Shown here piece by piece: positions 27,236 to 35,430 of a stretch of 64,000 bases of DNA; positions within the stretch are counted from its first letter, which is position 1, and each line of letters begins with the position of its first letter. The notes under the pieces were generated by a model, which was not told the origin of the DNA, did not search any database, and saw only the letters and a program-made list of their open reading frames with translations. Source of the DNA: Puniceibacterium sediminis (GTDB lineage Bacteria > Pseudomonadota > Alphaproteobacteria > Rhodobacterales > Rhodobacteraceae); the NCBI RefSeq assembly GCF_900188035.1, contig NZ_FZNN01000003.1, forward strand, positions 186,001 through 250,000. The letters are read 5' to 3'. The translations under genes and the position numbers were made by a program.

Positions 27236-27709
27236 ATGGCACAGACGAAATCAGATCCCAACTACAAGGTGCTCTCGGAAAACCGCAGGGCGCGCTATGA
27301 CTATGCCATCGAGGATGACCTTGAATGCGGCATCATCCTGCAAGGGTCCGAGGTCAAATCCCTGCGCGAGAATTCCTGCAATATCGCTGAAAGCTATGCG
27401 ACCGTCGATCAGGGTGAACTCTGGCTGGTGAATTCCTACATCGCGCCCTACGACCGCGCCATGTTCGGCCACGAAGAACGCCGCCGCCGCAAGCTGCTGG
27501 TATCGCGCAAGGAACTGGCCCGCCTGTGGAACGAAACCCAGCGCAAGGGCATGACCCTTGTGCCGCTGGTGATGTACTTCAACCACAAGGGCATCGCCAA
27601 GATCAAGATCGGCATCGCCAAGGGCAAAAAGAACCACGACAAACGTGAATCCGATGCCAAACGCGACTGGGGCCGCCAAAAGGCCCGCCTGCTACGCCAG
27701 AACAGTTGA
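27236..27709 (+). CDS. smpB: SsrA-binding protein SmpB
   Basis: A 157-residue RNA-binding protein that works with tmRNA to rescue stalled ribosomes. Hallmarks are [18 protein letters not shown] at the N-terminus, [16 protein letters not shown], and the basic tail [16 protein letters not shown] near 130-145. Full length for the family. The tmRNA gene itself is not in the window. The gene has its own short upstream region after the repeat element. Confidence 0.97.
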   Translation: MAQTKSDPNYKVLSENRRARYDYAIEDDLECGIILQGSEVKSLRENSCNIAESYATVDQGELWLVNSYIAPYDRAMFGHEERRRRKLLVSRKELARLWNETQRKGMTLVPLVMYFNHKGIAKIKIGIAKGKKNHDKRESDAKRDWGRQKARLLRQNS

Positions 27710-27792
27710 CCGCTCTGCTTGGCGCGCGTCAGCGTTGCCCGCAGGCGCTGCGTTGCAGGCCTGCGGAAAATTAACGTAGGGCTGGACGGGGG

Positions 27793-28311
27793 TTAGGCCG
27801 TGCCGCGTGGTGGGCGGCTTTTCTCTTTTGTAAAGATCATGCCATCCAACAGCTCTTCCAACTCCGGACGGGCCGACGGTCCGTTTGAGATCGAAATCAA
27901 TACGATGCTGCCATCGGGGCGGACCACGAAAACCCCCGGCTCGGCAAAGCGGCGGTCCGTTTCCGTTTCGGTCAGCGGGTCAGAGACATAGACTCCTAGG
28001 GTCGCCATCTGCTGCTCTGACAGGTCATAGCCAATGTCAAAGCTCCAACCGAACTCATTCAGATCTGCCTGCACTTTTTCGACAGGATCTGCCGAAGCGA
28101 CCACGATATCAAATCCGGCATCCTGCCACTTTTGGCGCATGTCATTGAGGATCGTCAGATATTTTTTGCACCGCGAACAATGTTTGCCACGATAGATGAC
28201 GACAAGAGACCAGTTTTCGCGAACACCTCCGATCACGATGTCACCGCCGCCCATCTTGGGGAGGTTGATAGGAGGAAGAATTGAACCTGCGACGGGTTTA
28301 GGCGTTGGCAT
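27793..28311 (-). CDS. Peroxiredoxin-like redoxin (AhpC/TSA family) with CXXC
   Basis: A 172-residue cytoplasmic thioredoxin-fold protein. The likely redox site is CSRC near residue 47, in YRGKHCSRCKKYL, a CXXC rather than the single peroxidatic cysteine of standard peroxiredoxins. The rest (DIVVASADPVEKVQADL, VFVVRPDGSIVLISISN) follows the AhpC/TSA-like pattern. I chose ATG 28311, which has an AAGGAA upstream; a longer frame to 28380 exists. Peroxide or disulfide reductase activity is inferred. It converges on smpB. Confidence 0.75.
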   Translation of the reverse strand: MPTPKPVAGSILPPINLPKMGGGDIVIGGVRENWSLVVIYRGKHCSRCKKYLTILNDMRQKWQDAGFDIVVASADPVEKVQADLNEFGWSFDIGYDLSEQQMATLGVYVSDPLTETETDRRFAEPGVFVVRPDGSIVLISISNGPSARPELEELLDGMIFTKEKSRPPRGTA

Positions 28312-28800
28312 GATTTTTCGTTTCCTTTGGGACAGCTTAAAGTTAGCCAGACAAGCCGCCGGGTGCAAGTTTGATAGCATCGGCCATGCGAGAGGTCATG
28401 CGAGCCTTGGAAACCGGATACTGACGCACCCGGCGGGGTGACTGGCCCCATAGGTCAACGCCCCGGGCGCATCCGGCCCACTGCCCAGTATCAGGACCAC
28501 ATCTGCCATCTGCCCGATCCCGCTGCCCTGTTTTCCAACACAGGGTTCGGTGCGACGCGGCCACAAGTCAATCAAATCCGTTAAATCGGTCCCGGTGTGG
28601 CGTCAAACGGGCGCTTGCACCCCATCTGAGATATTCAGACGAGGTGCAAATACGTGAATACACTCTCATGTGGAGCACAGTGCGGTACACCAGATCAGGC
28701 CATTCATGCTTGCAGGGGGATTTTCAGCACGGCAAGGTGTGCAAGGCGGGTCAAAGATGACGTCTAACGGTTAGTTGGCTTCATTCAGGAGTAGAAGGAA
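28312..28800. other. Intergenic region of about 490 bases with a decayed-gene candidate
   Basis: No intact gene is visible. The left third holds the minus-strand fragment listed at 28396-28509. From about 28600 to 28800 the base composition shifts toward A and T and continues into the small membrane-protein gene at 28801. No convincing terminator or tRNA was found. Confidence 0.5.
28396..28509 (-). pseudogene. Possible remnant of a glycosyltransferase-like gene
   Basis: A 37-residue frame beginning MADVVLILGSGPDAPGAL. The VVLILGSGP opening resembles the start of GT29-like sialyl/glycosyltransferase-related hypothetical proteins in roseobacters. The similarity stops after about 15 residues and the frame ends soon after. 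A decayed 5' fragment is possible, but chance cannot be excluded. Confidence 0.25.
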
Positions 28801-29028
28801 ATGTTTACAAGAATTGGTCGGATCGTGGGCTTTGTGGCCGTTGCTTTGGGATTTGCAGCGATCATCGGAGCGTTCTTTTTTCCAGTTGATCTGTTTTCCC
28901 CTGAGTTTGATCGGACAGCCTTTAACTTTAGGCAATCGACGGCCCTGTTCTCGCAAGGTTCAATTTTGGTATTCTTCGGTTTAGTCCTTGGGGTCCTCTG
29001 TGAAATAAGTGTCAAGCTGGATAAATAG
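28801..29028 (+). CDS. Small membrane protein, hypothetical
   Basis: A 75-residue protein with two clear membrane segments (about 7-27 and 53-70) joined by a polar loop. No known family is recognised. GAAGGAA lies just before the ATG. The gene and its upstream 200 bases are noticeably poorer in G and C than neighbours, with TTT- and ATT-type codons, which suggests acquisition by transfer. Short but plausible: the composition is clearly protein-like, and the frame is closed by TAG. Confidence 0.6.
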   Translation: MFTRIGRIVGFVAVALGFAAIIGAFFFPVDLFSPEFDRTAFNFRQSTALFSQGSILVFFGLVLGVLCEISVKLDK

Positions 29029-29269
29029 CGGCAACGAGCCGAATGTTAGCTCTTGAGTTCGAGTTTCGATAACGCCGCATTTGAAGCGAAGCCTTCCGCT
29101 TTTCGCGATTGTGAACGAAAGTCGCACATTGGTGCGAACCATTTGCAAAGTCCCGACCCCGCACCCATCCACGTCTACCACAGCTCAATCCCCGCCCACC
29201 GCCAGCCACCCCTTGCCACTCCTGCCCTTGCGGAATATGCACGGGGCCAGCTTCTTATGGGGGAAACTG

Positions 29270-30142
29270 ATGGCCCAAGACGATCCCAGAACGCTGGTCT
29301 CGACAGACTGGCTGGCCCGGCATCTCAAGGACCCGGATCTGCGCATCCTTGATGCCAGCTGGCACTTGCCCGACGCAGGCCGTGACGGCCGTGCGGAATT
29401 CAACGCGGATCACATACCCGGCGCGCGGTTTTTCGATATCGACGATATCAGCGACAGCCGCTCGGACCTGCCCCACATGGCCCCCCCGATCGAAAAATTC
29501 ATGTCCCGGCTGCGCGCGCTGGGCGTTGGCGACGGGCATCAGGTGGTGGTCTATGACACCGTCGGCCTGTTCTCGGCGGCGCGTGTCTGGTGGCTGTTCC
29601 GCCTGATGGGCCAGATGGATATCGCCGTTCTTGACGGGGGCCTTGCCAAATGGCTGGCCGAGGGCCGCGAGACCGAGGACATGCCCCCCATCATCCGCGA
29701 CCGTCACATGACCGTCCGCCGCCAGAACCATCTGGTCAAGGATGTGACTCAGGTCGCCGCCGCATCGAAGCTTGGCGATTATGAAATCATCGACGCCCGT
29801 TCGCCGGCGCGCTTTCGTGGTGAAGCCGCCGAACCGCGCCCCGGTCTGCGCGCCGGGCATATCCCGGGCTCAAAGAACGTGCATTATGCCACGCTGCTGA
29901 ACGCCGACGGCACGATGAAGGAGACCGACGCACTGAAGGCCACATTCGCGGCCGCTGGCGTCGACCTTTCCAAACCCGCCATCACCACTTGCGGGTCGGG
30001 CGTCACCGCCGCGATCCTGTCGCTCGCGATGGAGCGTATCGGCAAGACGGATCATTCCCTTTACGACGGGTCCTGGTCGGAATGGGGCATGTTCCCGACC
30101 GTACCAGTCGAAACCGGCCCCGCCCCCACCGGAGACATCTGA
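29270..30142 (+). CDS. sseA: 3-mercaptopyruvate sulfurtransferase
   Basis: A 290-residue enzyme of two rhodanese domains (about 8-125 and 160-285). The catalytic loop CGSGVTA at C241 is the mercaptopyruvate type, distinguishing it from thiosulfate sulfurtransferase (CRKGVT). It moves sulfur from 3-mercaptopyruvate to a thiol or cyanide acceptor. ATG 29270 has GGGGGAA upstream; frames running back to 29081 lack support. Its stop overlaps the aminotransferase start in TGATG, so the two are coupled, and that enzyme could supply mercaptopyruvate from cysteine. Confidence 0.92.
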   Translation: MAQDDPRTLVSTDWLARHLKDPDLRILDASWHLPDAGRDGRAEFNADHIPGARFFDIDDISDSRSDLPHMAPPIEKFMSRLRALGVGDGHQVVVYDTVGLFSAARVWWLFRLMGQMDIAVLDGGLAKWLAEGRETEDMPPIIRDRHMTVRRQNHLVKDVTQVAAASKLGDYEIIDARSPARFRGEAAEPRPGLRAGHIPGSKNVHYATLLNADGTMKETDALKATFAAAGVDLSKPAITTCGSGVTAAILSLAMERIGKTDHSLYDGSWSEWGMFPTVPVETGPAPTGDI

Positions 30143-31326
30143 TGTTCGAGACTCTAAAAGAACAACCCGCCGACAAGATCCTGATGCTGATGCAGGCCTT
30201 CAAGGAAGACCCGCGTGACAACAAGATCGACCTTGGCGTCGGCGTCTACAAGGATGCCAGCGGCAACACCCCGATCATGCACGCGGTCAAATCCGCCGAA
30301 AAGCAGCTGTGGGAGGCCGAGACAACCAAGGCCTATACCGGGCTTGCCGGCGATCCGGCTTTTGGCAATGCCATGGTTGCGCTGGTGCTGGGCGATTCCG
30401 TGCCGCGCGCCAATGTCGCCGCTGCGGCCACGCCGGGCGGCACCGGTGCCGTGCGTCAGGGCTTTGACATGCTGCTTGCGGCCAACCCGGATGTCCGCGT
30501 GTTCGTCAGCAATCCGACATGGCCGAACCACCTGTCGATCCTGAAACACATGGGGATTGAAACGGTCCCCTACCGTTATTTCGACGATGAAACCCGTGGC
30601 GTCGATTTCGATGGCATGATGGCGGATCTCGCGCAGGCGAAAAAGGGCGATGCCGTCCTGCTGCACGGCTGCTGCCACAACCCCACCGGCGCCAACCTGA
30701 ACATGGCCCAGTGGAAAGAGGTCGTCGCCCTTCTGCTGAAAACCGGCGCAACGCCGATGATCGACATCGCCTATCAGGGCTTTGGCGACGGTCTGGACGA
30801 AGATGCCGCCGCAACCCGGCTTGTGGCGTCATCGGTCCCGGAATGCCTGATCGCGGCCAGCTGTTCCAAGAACTTCGGCATCTACCGCGAACGTACCGGC
30901 CTGCTGATGGCCGTGTCGCAGGACGCGTCGGCACAGAAACTGAACCAGGGCACGCTGAACTATCTCAACCGCCAGAACTTCAGCTTTCCGCCGGATCACG
31001 GCGCGCGGCTGGTGACCATGGTGCTGACAGACGACACCCTCCGCGCCGACTGGATGGCCGAGCTTGAGGCCGTGCGCAAATCCATGCTTGATCTGCGCGA
31101 ACAGCTTGCCTCGGAACTTCAGCGCCTGTCGGGGTCCGACCGCTTCAGCTTTATCGCCCAGCATCGCGGCATGTTCTCGCGTCTTGGCACCACGCCCGAG
31201 CTGGTGGAAAAGCTGCGCGCCGATCACGGCATCTACATGGTCGGCGATTCCCGCCTGAACATCGCGGGCCTGAACAAGACCACCGTTCCGATCCTCGCCA
31301 AGGCGATCATCGACGTCGGCATCTGA
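30142..31326 (+). CDS. Aromatic/aspartate aminotransferase (class I)
   Basis: A 394-residue PLP aminotransferase of the AspC/TyrB subgroup Ia. The Schiff-base lysine is K243 in SCSKNFGIYRERTG; GGTGAVRQG binds PLP phosphate near 100 and HNPTGANLN lies near 179. It moves amino groups between aspartate or aromatic amino acids and 2-oxoglutarate. Coupled to sseA by a one-base overlap, it may also transaminate cysteine to 3-mercaptopyruvate, an activity known for AspC enzymes; this is inference. A terminator follows 34 bases after the stop. Confidence 0.9.
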   Translation: MFETLKEQPADKILMLMQAFKEDPRDNKIDLGVGVYKDASGNTPIMHAVKSAEKQLWEAETTKAYTGLAGDPAFGNAMVALVLGDSVPRANVAAAATPGGTGAVRQGFDMLLAANPDVRVFVSNPTWPNHLSILKHMGIETVPYRYFDDETRGVDFDGMMADLAQAKKGDAVLLHGCCHNPTGANLNMAQWKEVVALLLKTGATPMIDIAYQGFGDGLDEDAAATRLVASSVPECLIAASCSKNFGIYRERTGLLMAVSQDASAQKLNQGTLNYLNRQNFSFPPDHGARLVTMVLTDDTLRADWMAELEAVRKSMLDLREQLASELQRLSGSDRFSFIAQHRGMFSRLGTTPELVEKLRADHGIYMVGDSRLNIAGLNKTTVPILAKAIIDVGI

Positions 31327-31360
31327 CGCATTCCGCCCAACCACTGATACCTACCGCACA

Positions 31361-31389
31361 AGGCGCTCCCACCCCGGGGGCGCCTTTTT
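31361..31389 (+). terminator. Rho-independent terminator after the aminotransferase
   Basis: AGGCGCTCCC pairs with GGGGGCGCCT (one G-T pair), ACCCC in the loop, then five T. Nearly the same sequence terminates csbD at 32014. Confidence 0.9.
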
Positions 31390-31422
31390 GTTTGGCTGTG
31401 GTGACGCGACCGACATTGGCGC

Positions 31423-31447
31423 GGAACCATTCCTGCAATGGCACGTT
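31423..31447 (+). promoter_or_regulatory. General-stress (EcfG-type) promoter GGAAC-N16-CGTT
   Basis: GGAAC at 31423-31427 and CGTT at 31444-31447, exactly 16 bases apart. This is the consensus of the alphaproteobacterial general stress sigma factor EcfG/SigT. It stands 60 bases before the 24-residue peptide gene and 345 bases before csbD, both plausible stress genes. EcfG is not present in every Rhodobacterales genome, so the factor must be confirmed. Confidence 0.7.
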
Positions 31448-31509
31448 GTATCACCAGACAGCAAACGCCGGGTCAAACACCCCGGCCGACACAGAAAACA
31501 GGACGCCAC

Positions 31510-31584
31510 ATGAACAGGATTATCTACATCATCGGGCTGATCGTCGTTGTACTCGTGATCCTCTCTTTCCTCGGATTGCGCTGA
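31510..31584 (+). CDS. 24-residue membrane micropeptide
   Basis: A tiny reading frame, MNRIIYIIGL then a valine/leucine/isoleucine-rich helix ending FLGLR. Nearly the whole peptide is one membrane segment with positive charge at both ends. AGGA lies seven bases before the ATG. An EcfG-type promoter stands directly upstream and csbD follows on the same strand. I recall similar tiny proteins in other Rhodobacterales, but I cannot verify this here. The role is unknown; membrane stress is a guess from the promoter and neighbour. Confidence 0.65.
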   Translation: MNRIIYIIGLIVVVLVILSFLGLR

Positions 31585-31792
31585 AAACGACACCCGGCTG
31601 AACCGCGCCTTAGGCAAGTTCCGATCAGGTGCGGCCCGTCGCCTCTGACGGGCGATGGAACGGCCAAACCAGACAGCATCATGTGCTGCGCCCACCCGCC
31701 GGTGCGCCGCGAAACTGCGCGCTGCTGGCAAATCAAATTCATCCGGAACCACGGCATCGGCCGCAGTCCGGGAAACCCTGAAAGGACACAAT

Positions 31793-31990
31793 ATGAACTG
31801 GGATCAAATCGAAGGTAACTGGAAACAGATGACCGGCACCGTCAAGGCCAAGTGGGGCGACCTCACCGACGATGACGTGACCGAAATCGCCGGCAACCGC
31901 GAAGTGCTGGAAGGCAAGATTCAGGCCAAATACGGCAAGACCAAGGAAGAGGCCCGCAAGGAAGTCGACGAATTCCTCGCTGACCGCTGA
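31793..31990 (+). CDS. CsbD-family stress protein
   Basis: A 65-residue hydrophilic protein matching the CsbD family along its length: MNWDQIEGNWKQMTG, then KWGDLTDDD, then GKIQAKYGKTKEEA. CsbD proteins are strongly induced in general stress in many bacteria; the molecular job is unknown. AAAGGA precedes the ATG. A GC hairpin at 31634-31653 lies between it and the micropeptide gene, so it may be read partly from the stress promoter at 31423 and partly from its own. Confidence 0.93.
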   Translation: MNWDQIEGNWKQMTGTVKAKWGDLTDDDVTEIAGNREVLEGKIQAKYGKTKEEARKEVDEFLADR

Positions 31991-32013
31991 TCGGCATCGA
32001 CGACACGGCTACC

Positions 32014-32045
32014 AAAAGGCGCTCCCACCCCGGGGCGCCTTTTTT
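32014..32045 (+). terminator. Rho-independent terminator after csbD
   Basis: AAAAGGCGC pairs with GCGCCTTTT around a C/G-rich loop, followed by more T. The loop and stem repeat those of the terminator at 31361. Confidence 0.92.
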
Positions 32046-32082
32046 ACGACCTGCGCCCCCCCCCCGAAATCAAGCGCCGAAA

Positions 32083-32430
32083 TCAACCGCCGTGCTCGGC
32101 CAGACTGTCGCTGGGGGCCTCGTCCCGGTCGAACATGCCGTAATCCCGGATGACGTGGCAGACCTTTAGCCGGTAATCCGAAAACACCCCGTCGCGTCCG
32201 CGTTTTTGCGCACCGCGATGGCCGTTCAGACAGCGCCAGCGTTCCACCGCCGCCTCATCCTCAAAGAAACTGATCGACAGCAACTTTTCCGGATTGGTCA
32301 GGCTCTGGAATCTCTCGACCGAAATGAACCCCTCGACCCCTTCCACCATCGGCCGCATGGCGGCGGCGATATCCAGGTATTCCTCCTTGCGCCCCTCCGC
32401 CGGAGTGACTTCGAAAATGATCGCGATCAT
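32083..32430 (-). CDS. Antibiotic biosynthesis monooxygenase (ABM)-domain protein
   Basis: A 115-residue cytoplasmic protein with one ABM ferredoxin-like domain: MIAIIFEVTPAEG, IAAAMRPMVEGVEGFISVERF and LLSISFFEDEAAVERWR. The C-terminal 35 residues extend beyond the domain. Such proteins act as small oxygenases or simply bind aromatic ligands; the substrate is not predictable. GGGGAG precedes the chosen ATG at 32430; the open frame to 32700 lacks ribosome sites and domain similarity. It is divergent from the cupin gene. Confidence 0.82.
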   Translation of the reverse strand: MIAIIFEVTPAEGRKEEYLDIAAAMRPMVEGVEGFISVERFQSLTNPEKLLSISFFEDEAAVERWRCLNGHRGAQKRGRDGVFSDYRLKVCHVIRDYGMFDRDEAPSDSLAEHGG

Positions 32431-32608
32431 GGCACTGCTCCCCCGTATCCTGCGGGCACCATGCGCATGCCGCCCCCTGCTGACAACCCGGGCCTCTTCA
32501 TCTGTCCGGAAATACTCCGGGCGACGTCCGCGGGGCGGCGGGCAGCGCCCCCTTGCGCCCGCGCCAAAATCACCGCCAAATGGCCCCGCACACCACCCGG
32601 AGCCCGCA

Positions 32609-32944
32609 ATGAACATCCTTCCCGTCACACCTTCGGTCACACCCGAACACGACGCCCCGGCACCCGACCGCCTGATCTCGGGCGATCCAAAATTCACCAC
32701 CTGGAATCTCGAAGACCGCGATGGCCTCTATTGCGGCATCTGGCAGGCGACCCCGGGCAAATGGCGCATCGCCTACGATGAATGGGAATACTGCCGCATC
32801 CTCTCGGGCGTCTCGATCCTGACCGAGCATGGCCACCCACCCCGCACCTACCGCGCCGGCGACAGCTTTATCATACGCCCCGGTTTTGCCGGCACATGGG
32901 AGGTGATCGAAACCACCACCAAGGATTACGTCATCCGGGTTTGA
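32609..32944 (+). CDS. Cupin-domain protein (DUF861/EutQ-like)
   Basis: A 111-residue single-cupin protein. The middle carries the DUF861 pattern: GIWQATPGKWRIAYDEWEYCRILSG-like beta strands with a YDEWEYC stretch, then the GDSFIIRPGFAGTWEV block near residue 85 that closes the barrel. Usually one metal-binding or structural barrel; the ligand is unknown. The start is ATG 32609 following GGAGC. Neighbours do not reveal a pathway, though it faces the ABM gene. Confidence 0.82.
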   Translation: MNILPVTPSVTPEHDAPAPDRLISGDPKFTTWNLEDRDGLYCGIWQATPGKWRIAYDEWEYCRILSGVSILTEHGHPPRTYRAGDSFIIRPGFAGTWEVIETTTKDYVIRV

Positions 32945-33017
32945 CCCACCGCGCGTTGCGCCGAAATCACCGCGCGCGATGACAATCCGACCTTAACCGT
33001 GGTCAGCAGTCCCGTGC

Positions 33018-33042
33018 GGGGCGCGCAAAATCCGCGCGCCCC
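33018..33042. terminator. GC hairpin between convergent cupin and creatinase genes
   Basis: GGGGCGCGC (33018-33026) pairs perfectly with GCGCGCCCC (33034-33042) around a 7-base loop. There is no T run on either side, so terminator strength is uncertain. Confidence 0.6.
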
Positions 33043-33057
33043 GCTGATCGGCATCAG

Positions 33058-33108
33058 CCATACGCCAGCCATACGGGAACCATACGCGTTCCATACGGCT
33101 TCCATATG
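33058..33108. repeat. Five CCATACG repeats with exact 11-bp spacing
   Basis: CCATACG begins at 33058, 33069, 33080 and 33091, and CCATATG at 33102. Each heptamer is followed by a different four-base spacer. The array ends four bases from the creatinase stop. An 11-bp period places the repeats on one face of the helix. Confidence 0.85.
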
Positions 33109-33111
33109 CCG

Positions 33112-34317
33112 TTAAACGACGTTGAAACCGGGTCCATAGGGGTAGTGCGTGATGTCCTCGGCGCCGTCCTCATGCACCACCAGAATGTCATGCTCGCGGT
33201 ATCCGCCCGCCCCCGGTTGGCCCGCCGGAATGGTCAGCATCGGCTCCATCGAAATCACCATTCCCGGCTCCAGAACCGTGTCGATATCCTCGCGCAGTTC
33301 CAGCCCCGCCTCACGTCCGTAGAAATGCGACAGCACGCCGAACGAATGGCCATAGCCAAAGGTGCGGTATTGCAAAAGGTCGCGTTCCTGTAGGAAGTCA
33401 TTGATCTTGTGGGTGATTTCAGAACAGGACGCGCCGGGCTTCAACAGCGACATGCCATATTCGTGGGTCGCAACGTTTGCCTCCCACACCTTCAGTGACG
33501 CCGCGTCGACCTCGCCCACGAACAGCGTCCGTTCAAGCGCGGTGTAATACCCCGAGATCATCGGGAAGGTGTTCAGCGACAGGATATCGCCCCGCTCCAG
33601 CACCCGCGCGGTGACCGGATTATGCGCGCCGTCGGTGTTTAAACCGGATTGAAACCAGACCCATGTATCCCTGTATTCGGCATCCGGAAAGGCACGCGCA
33701 ATCTCGGCCTCCATCGCGTCCCGCCCCGCCATCGCAACGTCGATCTCTCTAACGCCTTGTTTAATGGCATCTTTTATCGCGTAGCCACCAACATCGGCGA
33801 CCCGCGCGCCTTCACGGATCAGGGCGATTTCGGCTGTGGATTTGTGCATCCGCTGGTGCATGGTCGCATCGTTAACGGCTACTTTACTTTTGGGCATCAA
33901 AAATGCGTCAAGCTTTGCCATCCCCTGCAACGTCAGGTGATCCTCTTCAAAACCGATGACCTGACCGGTGCCGGTCACCGACAGGATCGCGCGCCAGAAA
34001 TTGTCGCGCTGCCAGTCAGTATAGGTGATGTTGTCGCCATGGCAGCGCCGCCACGGCTGGCCCGCGTCGATCCCGGCGGAAATCGTCACGCTGTCGGTCG
34101 CGGTCACGACCAACCCGTAGGGCCGCCCGAAGCTGCAATAAAGAAAGCCCGAATAATAGGCGATATTGTGCATCGAGGTGAAGACGCAGGCGCCGACGCC
34201 AAGCGTTTTCATCGTGCTGCGTAATCCCGCCAGCCGGGCGTCATATTCCGATGCCGCGAACGGCAGAGCGGCTTTTTCACCATTGTGAAATCTATAGAAT
34301 TCAGGACGTTGTGTCAT
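33112..34317 (-). CDS. Creatinase (creatine amidinohydrolase)
   Basis: A 401-residue cytoplasmic enzyme hydrolysing creatine to sarcosine and urea. It follows Pseudomonas creatinase in length and order: FTSMHNIAYYSGFLYCSFGR near 46, GQPWRR near 86, TDWQRDN near 100, the catalytic histidine H232 in NTDGAHNPVT at the same number as the Pseudomonas residue, and REAGLELREDIDTVLEPGM near 340. The pita-bread fold is shared with M24 aminopeptidases, but creatinases bind no metal, and the wording clearly favours creatinase. No sarcosine oxidase or creatininase is adjacent. Confidence 0.93.
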   Translation of the reverse strand: MTQRPEFYRFHNGEKAALPFAASEYDARLAGLRSTMKTLGVGACVFTSMHNIAYYSGFLYCSFGRPYGLVVTATDSVTISAGIDAGQPWRRCHGDNITYTDWQRDNFWRAILSVTGTGQVIGFEEDHLTLQGMAKLDAFLMPKSKVAVNDATMHQRMHKSTAEIALIREGARVADVGGYAIKDAIKQGVREIDVAMAGRDAMEAEIARAFPDAEYRDTWVWFQSGLNTDGAHNPVTARVLERGDILSLNTFPMISGYYTALERTLFVGEVDAASLKVWEANVATHEYGMSLLKPGASCSEITHKINDFLQERDLLQYRTFGYGHSFGVLSHFYGREAGLELREDIDTVLEPGMVISMEPMLTIPAGQPGAGGYREHDILVVHEDGAEDITHYPYGPGFNVV

Positions 34318-34560
34318 GCGACCCTCCAGAAGCGTGCCGCATCAGGGGGGGTGTTGCGAAACCTGATCCCGCCGCGAAACGGCACAGAAAGGTCCCGGCG
34401 TTCAGGACTGGGATAAAGCTCATGGCACAGGCCATGTGGCGACGCCATCGCCCCGCTTCAACGCCAGCGTTACGCCCCCTGTGGTCATCGCGCAAGATGG
34501 CTTTTTCTCATTCCGAATACGCAAAGCCACTTTCGGCCAAACACGCGCCAGCAAAGCCCT

Positions 34561-35352
34561 TTAGTCCCTCATCAGGGTCCGTACCATTTCACTTTGCGGA
34601 TCCAGAAGGTCGTCGATCACGTCGAAATGGTGCCTCTTGGGCTGGACCACATGGCCGCAATTCCAGGCCTCGGCCAGCCATCTGGCCTGATCCAGAAAAA
34701 CGGGTTTCTCATCCGCACCCACCCAGACCGTCACCGGCATGTCGGGTTTTGGTTGAAAAACAGGACTTTCGGCCTCTGCTTCGTCGGCATCCAGCCTGAA
34801 ATCCGCGTTCATCCGGGTTTCAAGCAACGGCCGCAGGTCTGAAACCGGCGAAATCGGCATTGCCTGCGCGATCCGGCGGTGCACATCATCCTCCAGCATC
34901 CCGGGCGCCAGCATCCGCGCCACCAGATGCCCGCCCGCCGAATGACCGACCAGCCGCACAGGACCGGCAACCTCATGCGCGGCCACGGTAATCGCCTGCG
35001 CGACCTGCCGCGCAATGTCACAAATCCGCACCCGGGGGACAAGATCATAGGACGGCAGCATCACTGCCTGACCATGCGCCAGAAACCCGGTTGCGAAATG
35101 GGAAAACAGACTGCGGTCAAACCGCCGCCAGTAACCGCCGTGAACAAAGACAGTCAGTCCGACGGGCTGCTGATCGGGCAGAAACAGATCCATCGCCTGC
35201 CGCGTGCCGTGGCCATACATCAGCCCCAGACGCGCCCTGTCGGCCAATGACATCCGTTGGCGAAAGGCCTCAGCGGCGTCGCGCCAACGTGGTTCGTATG
35301 CCGCGGCATCCGGTATATATCCGACATTGTCATATGCGTCGTCCAGGTCCAT
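34561..35352 (-). CDS. Alpha/beta hydrolase, kynurenine-formamidase-like
   Basis: A 263-residue alpha/beta hydrolase. It has the oxyanion HGGYWRRF near residue 73, the nucleophile elbow GHSAGGHL near 136 and a late KRHHFDVID containing the catalytic histidine. The pattern DLFLP then HGGYW resembles bacterial arylformamidases/carboxylesterases that act on N-formylkynurenine. No other tryptophan-catabolic gene is nearby, so the substrate is uncertain. ATG 35352 is preceded by GAGGAA; the ATG at 35364 has none. It is divergent from gabD with 78 bases between. Confidence 0.78.
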   Translation of the reverse strand: MDLDDAYDNVGYIPDAAAYEPRWRDAAEAFRQRMSLADRARLGLMYGHGTRQAMDLFLPDQQPVGLTVFVHGGYWRRFDRSLFSHFATGFLAHGQAVMLPSYDLVPRVRICDIARQVAQAITVAAHEVAGPVRLVGHSAGGHLVARMLAPGMLEDDVHRRIAQAMPISPVSDLRPLLETRMNADFRLDADEAEAESPVFQPKPDMPVTVWVGADEKPVFLDQARWLAEAWNCGHVVQPKRHHFDVIDDLLDPQSEMVRTLMRD

Positions 35353-35430
35353 CACTTTCCTCATCTTGTCGTCTGGACTATAGGCATACCAGACGGTGCA
35401 CCCCAAGCAGCATCAAAACCGGAGACAGAC

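Noticed and set aside
31744-31790. Second general-stress promoter directly before csbD
   Set aside because: GGAAC is present at 31744 but no CGTT lies at the required distance.
33058-33108. Phased CCATACG repeats as a CRISPR array
   Set aside because: Seven-base repeats with four-base spacers are far too short, and no cas genes are present.
33112-34317. M24 metallopeptidase (Xaa-Pro aminopeptidase) or ectoine hydrolase
   Set aside because: Length, H232 position and long stretches match creatinase throughout.
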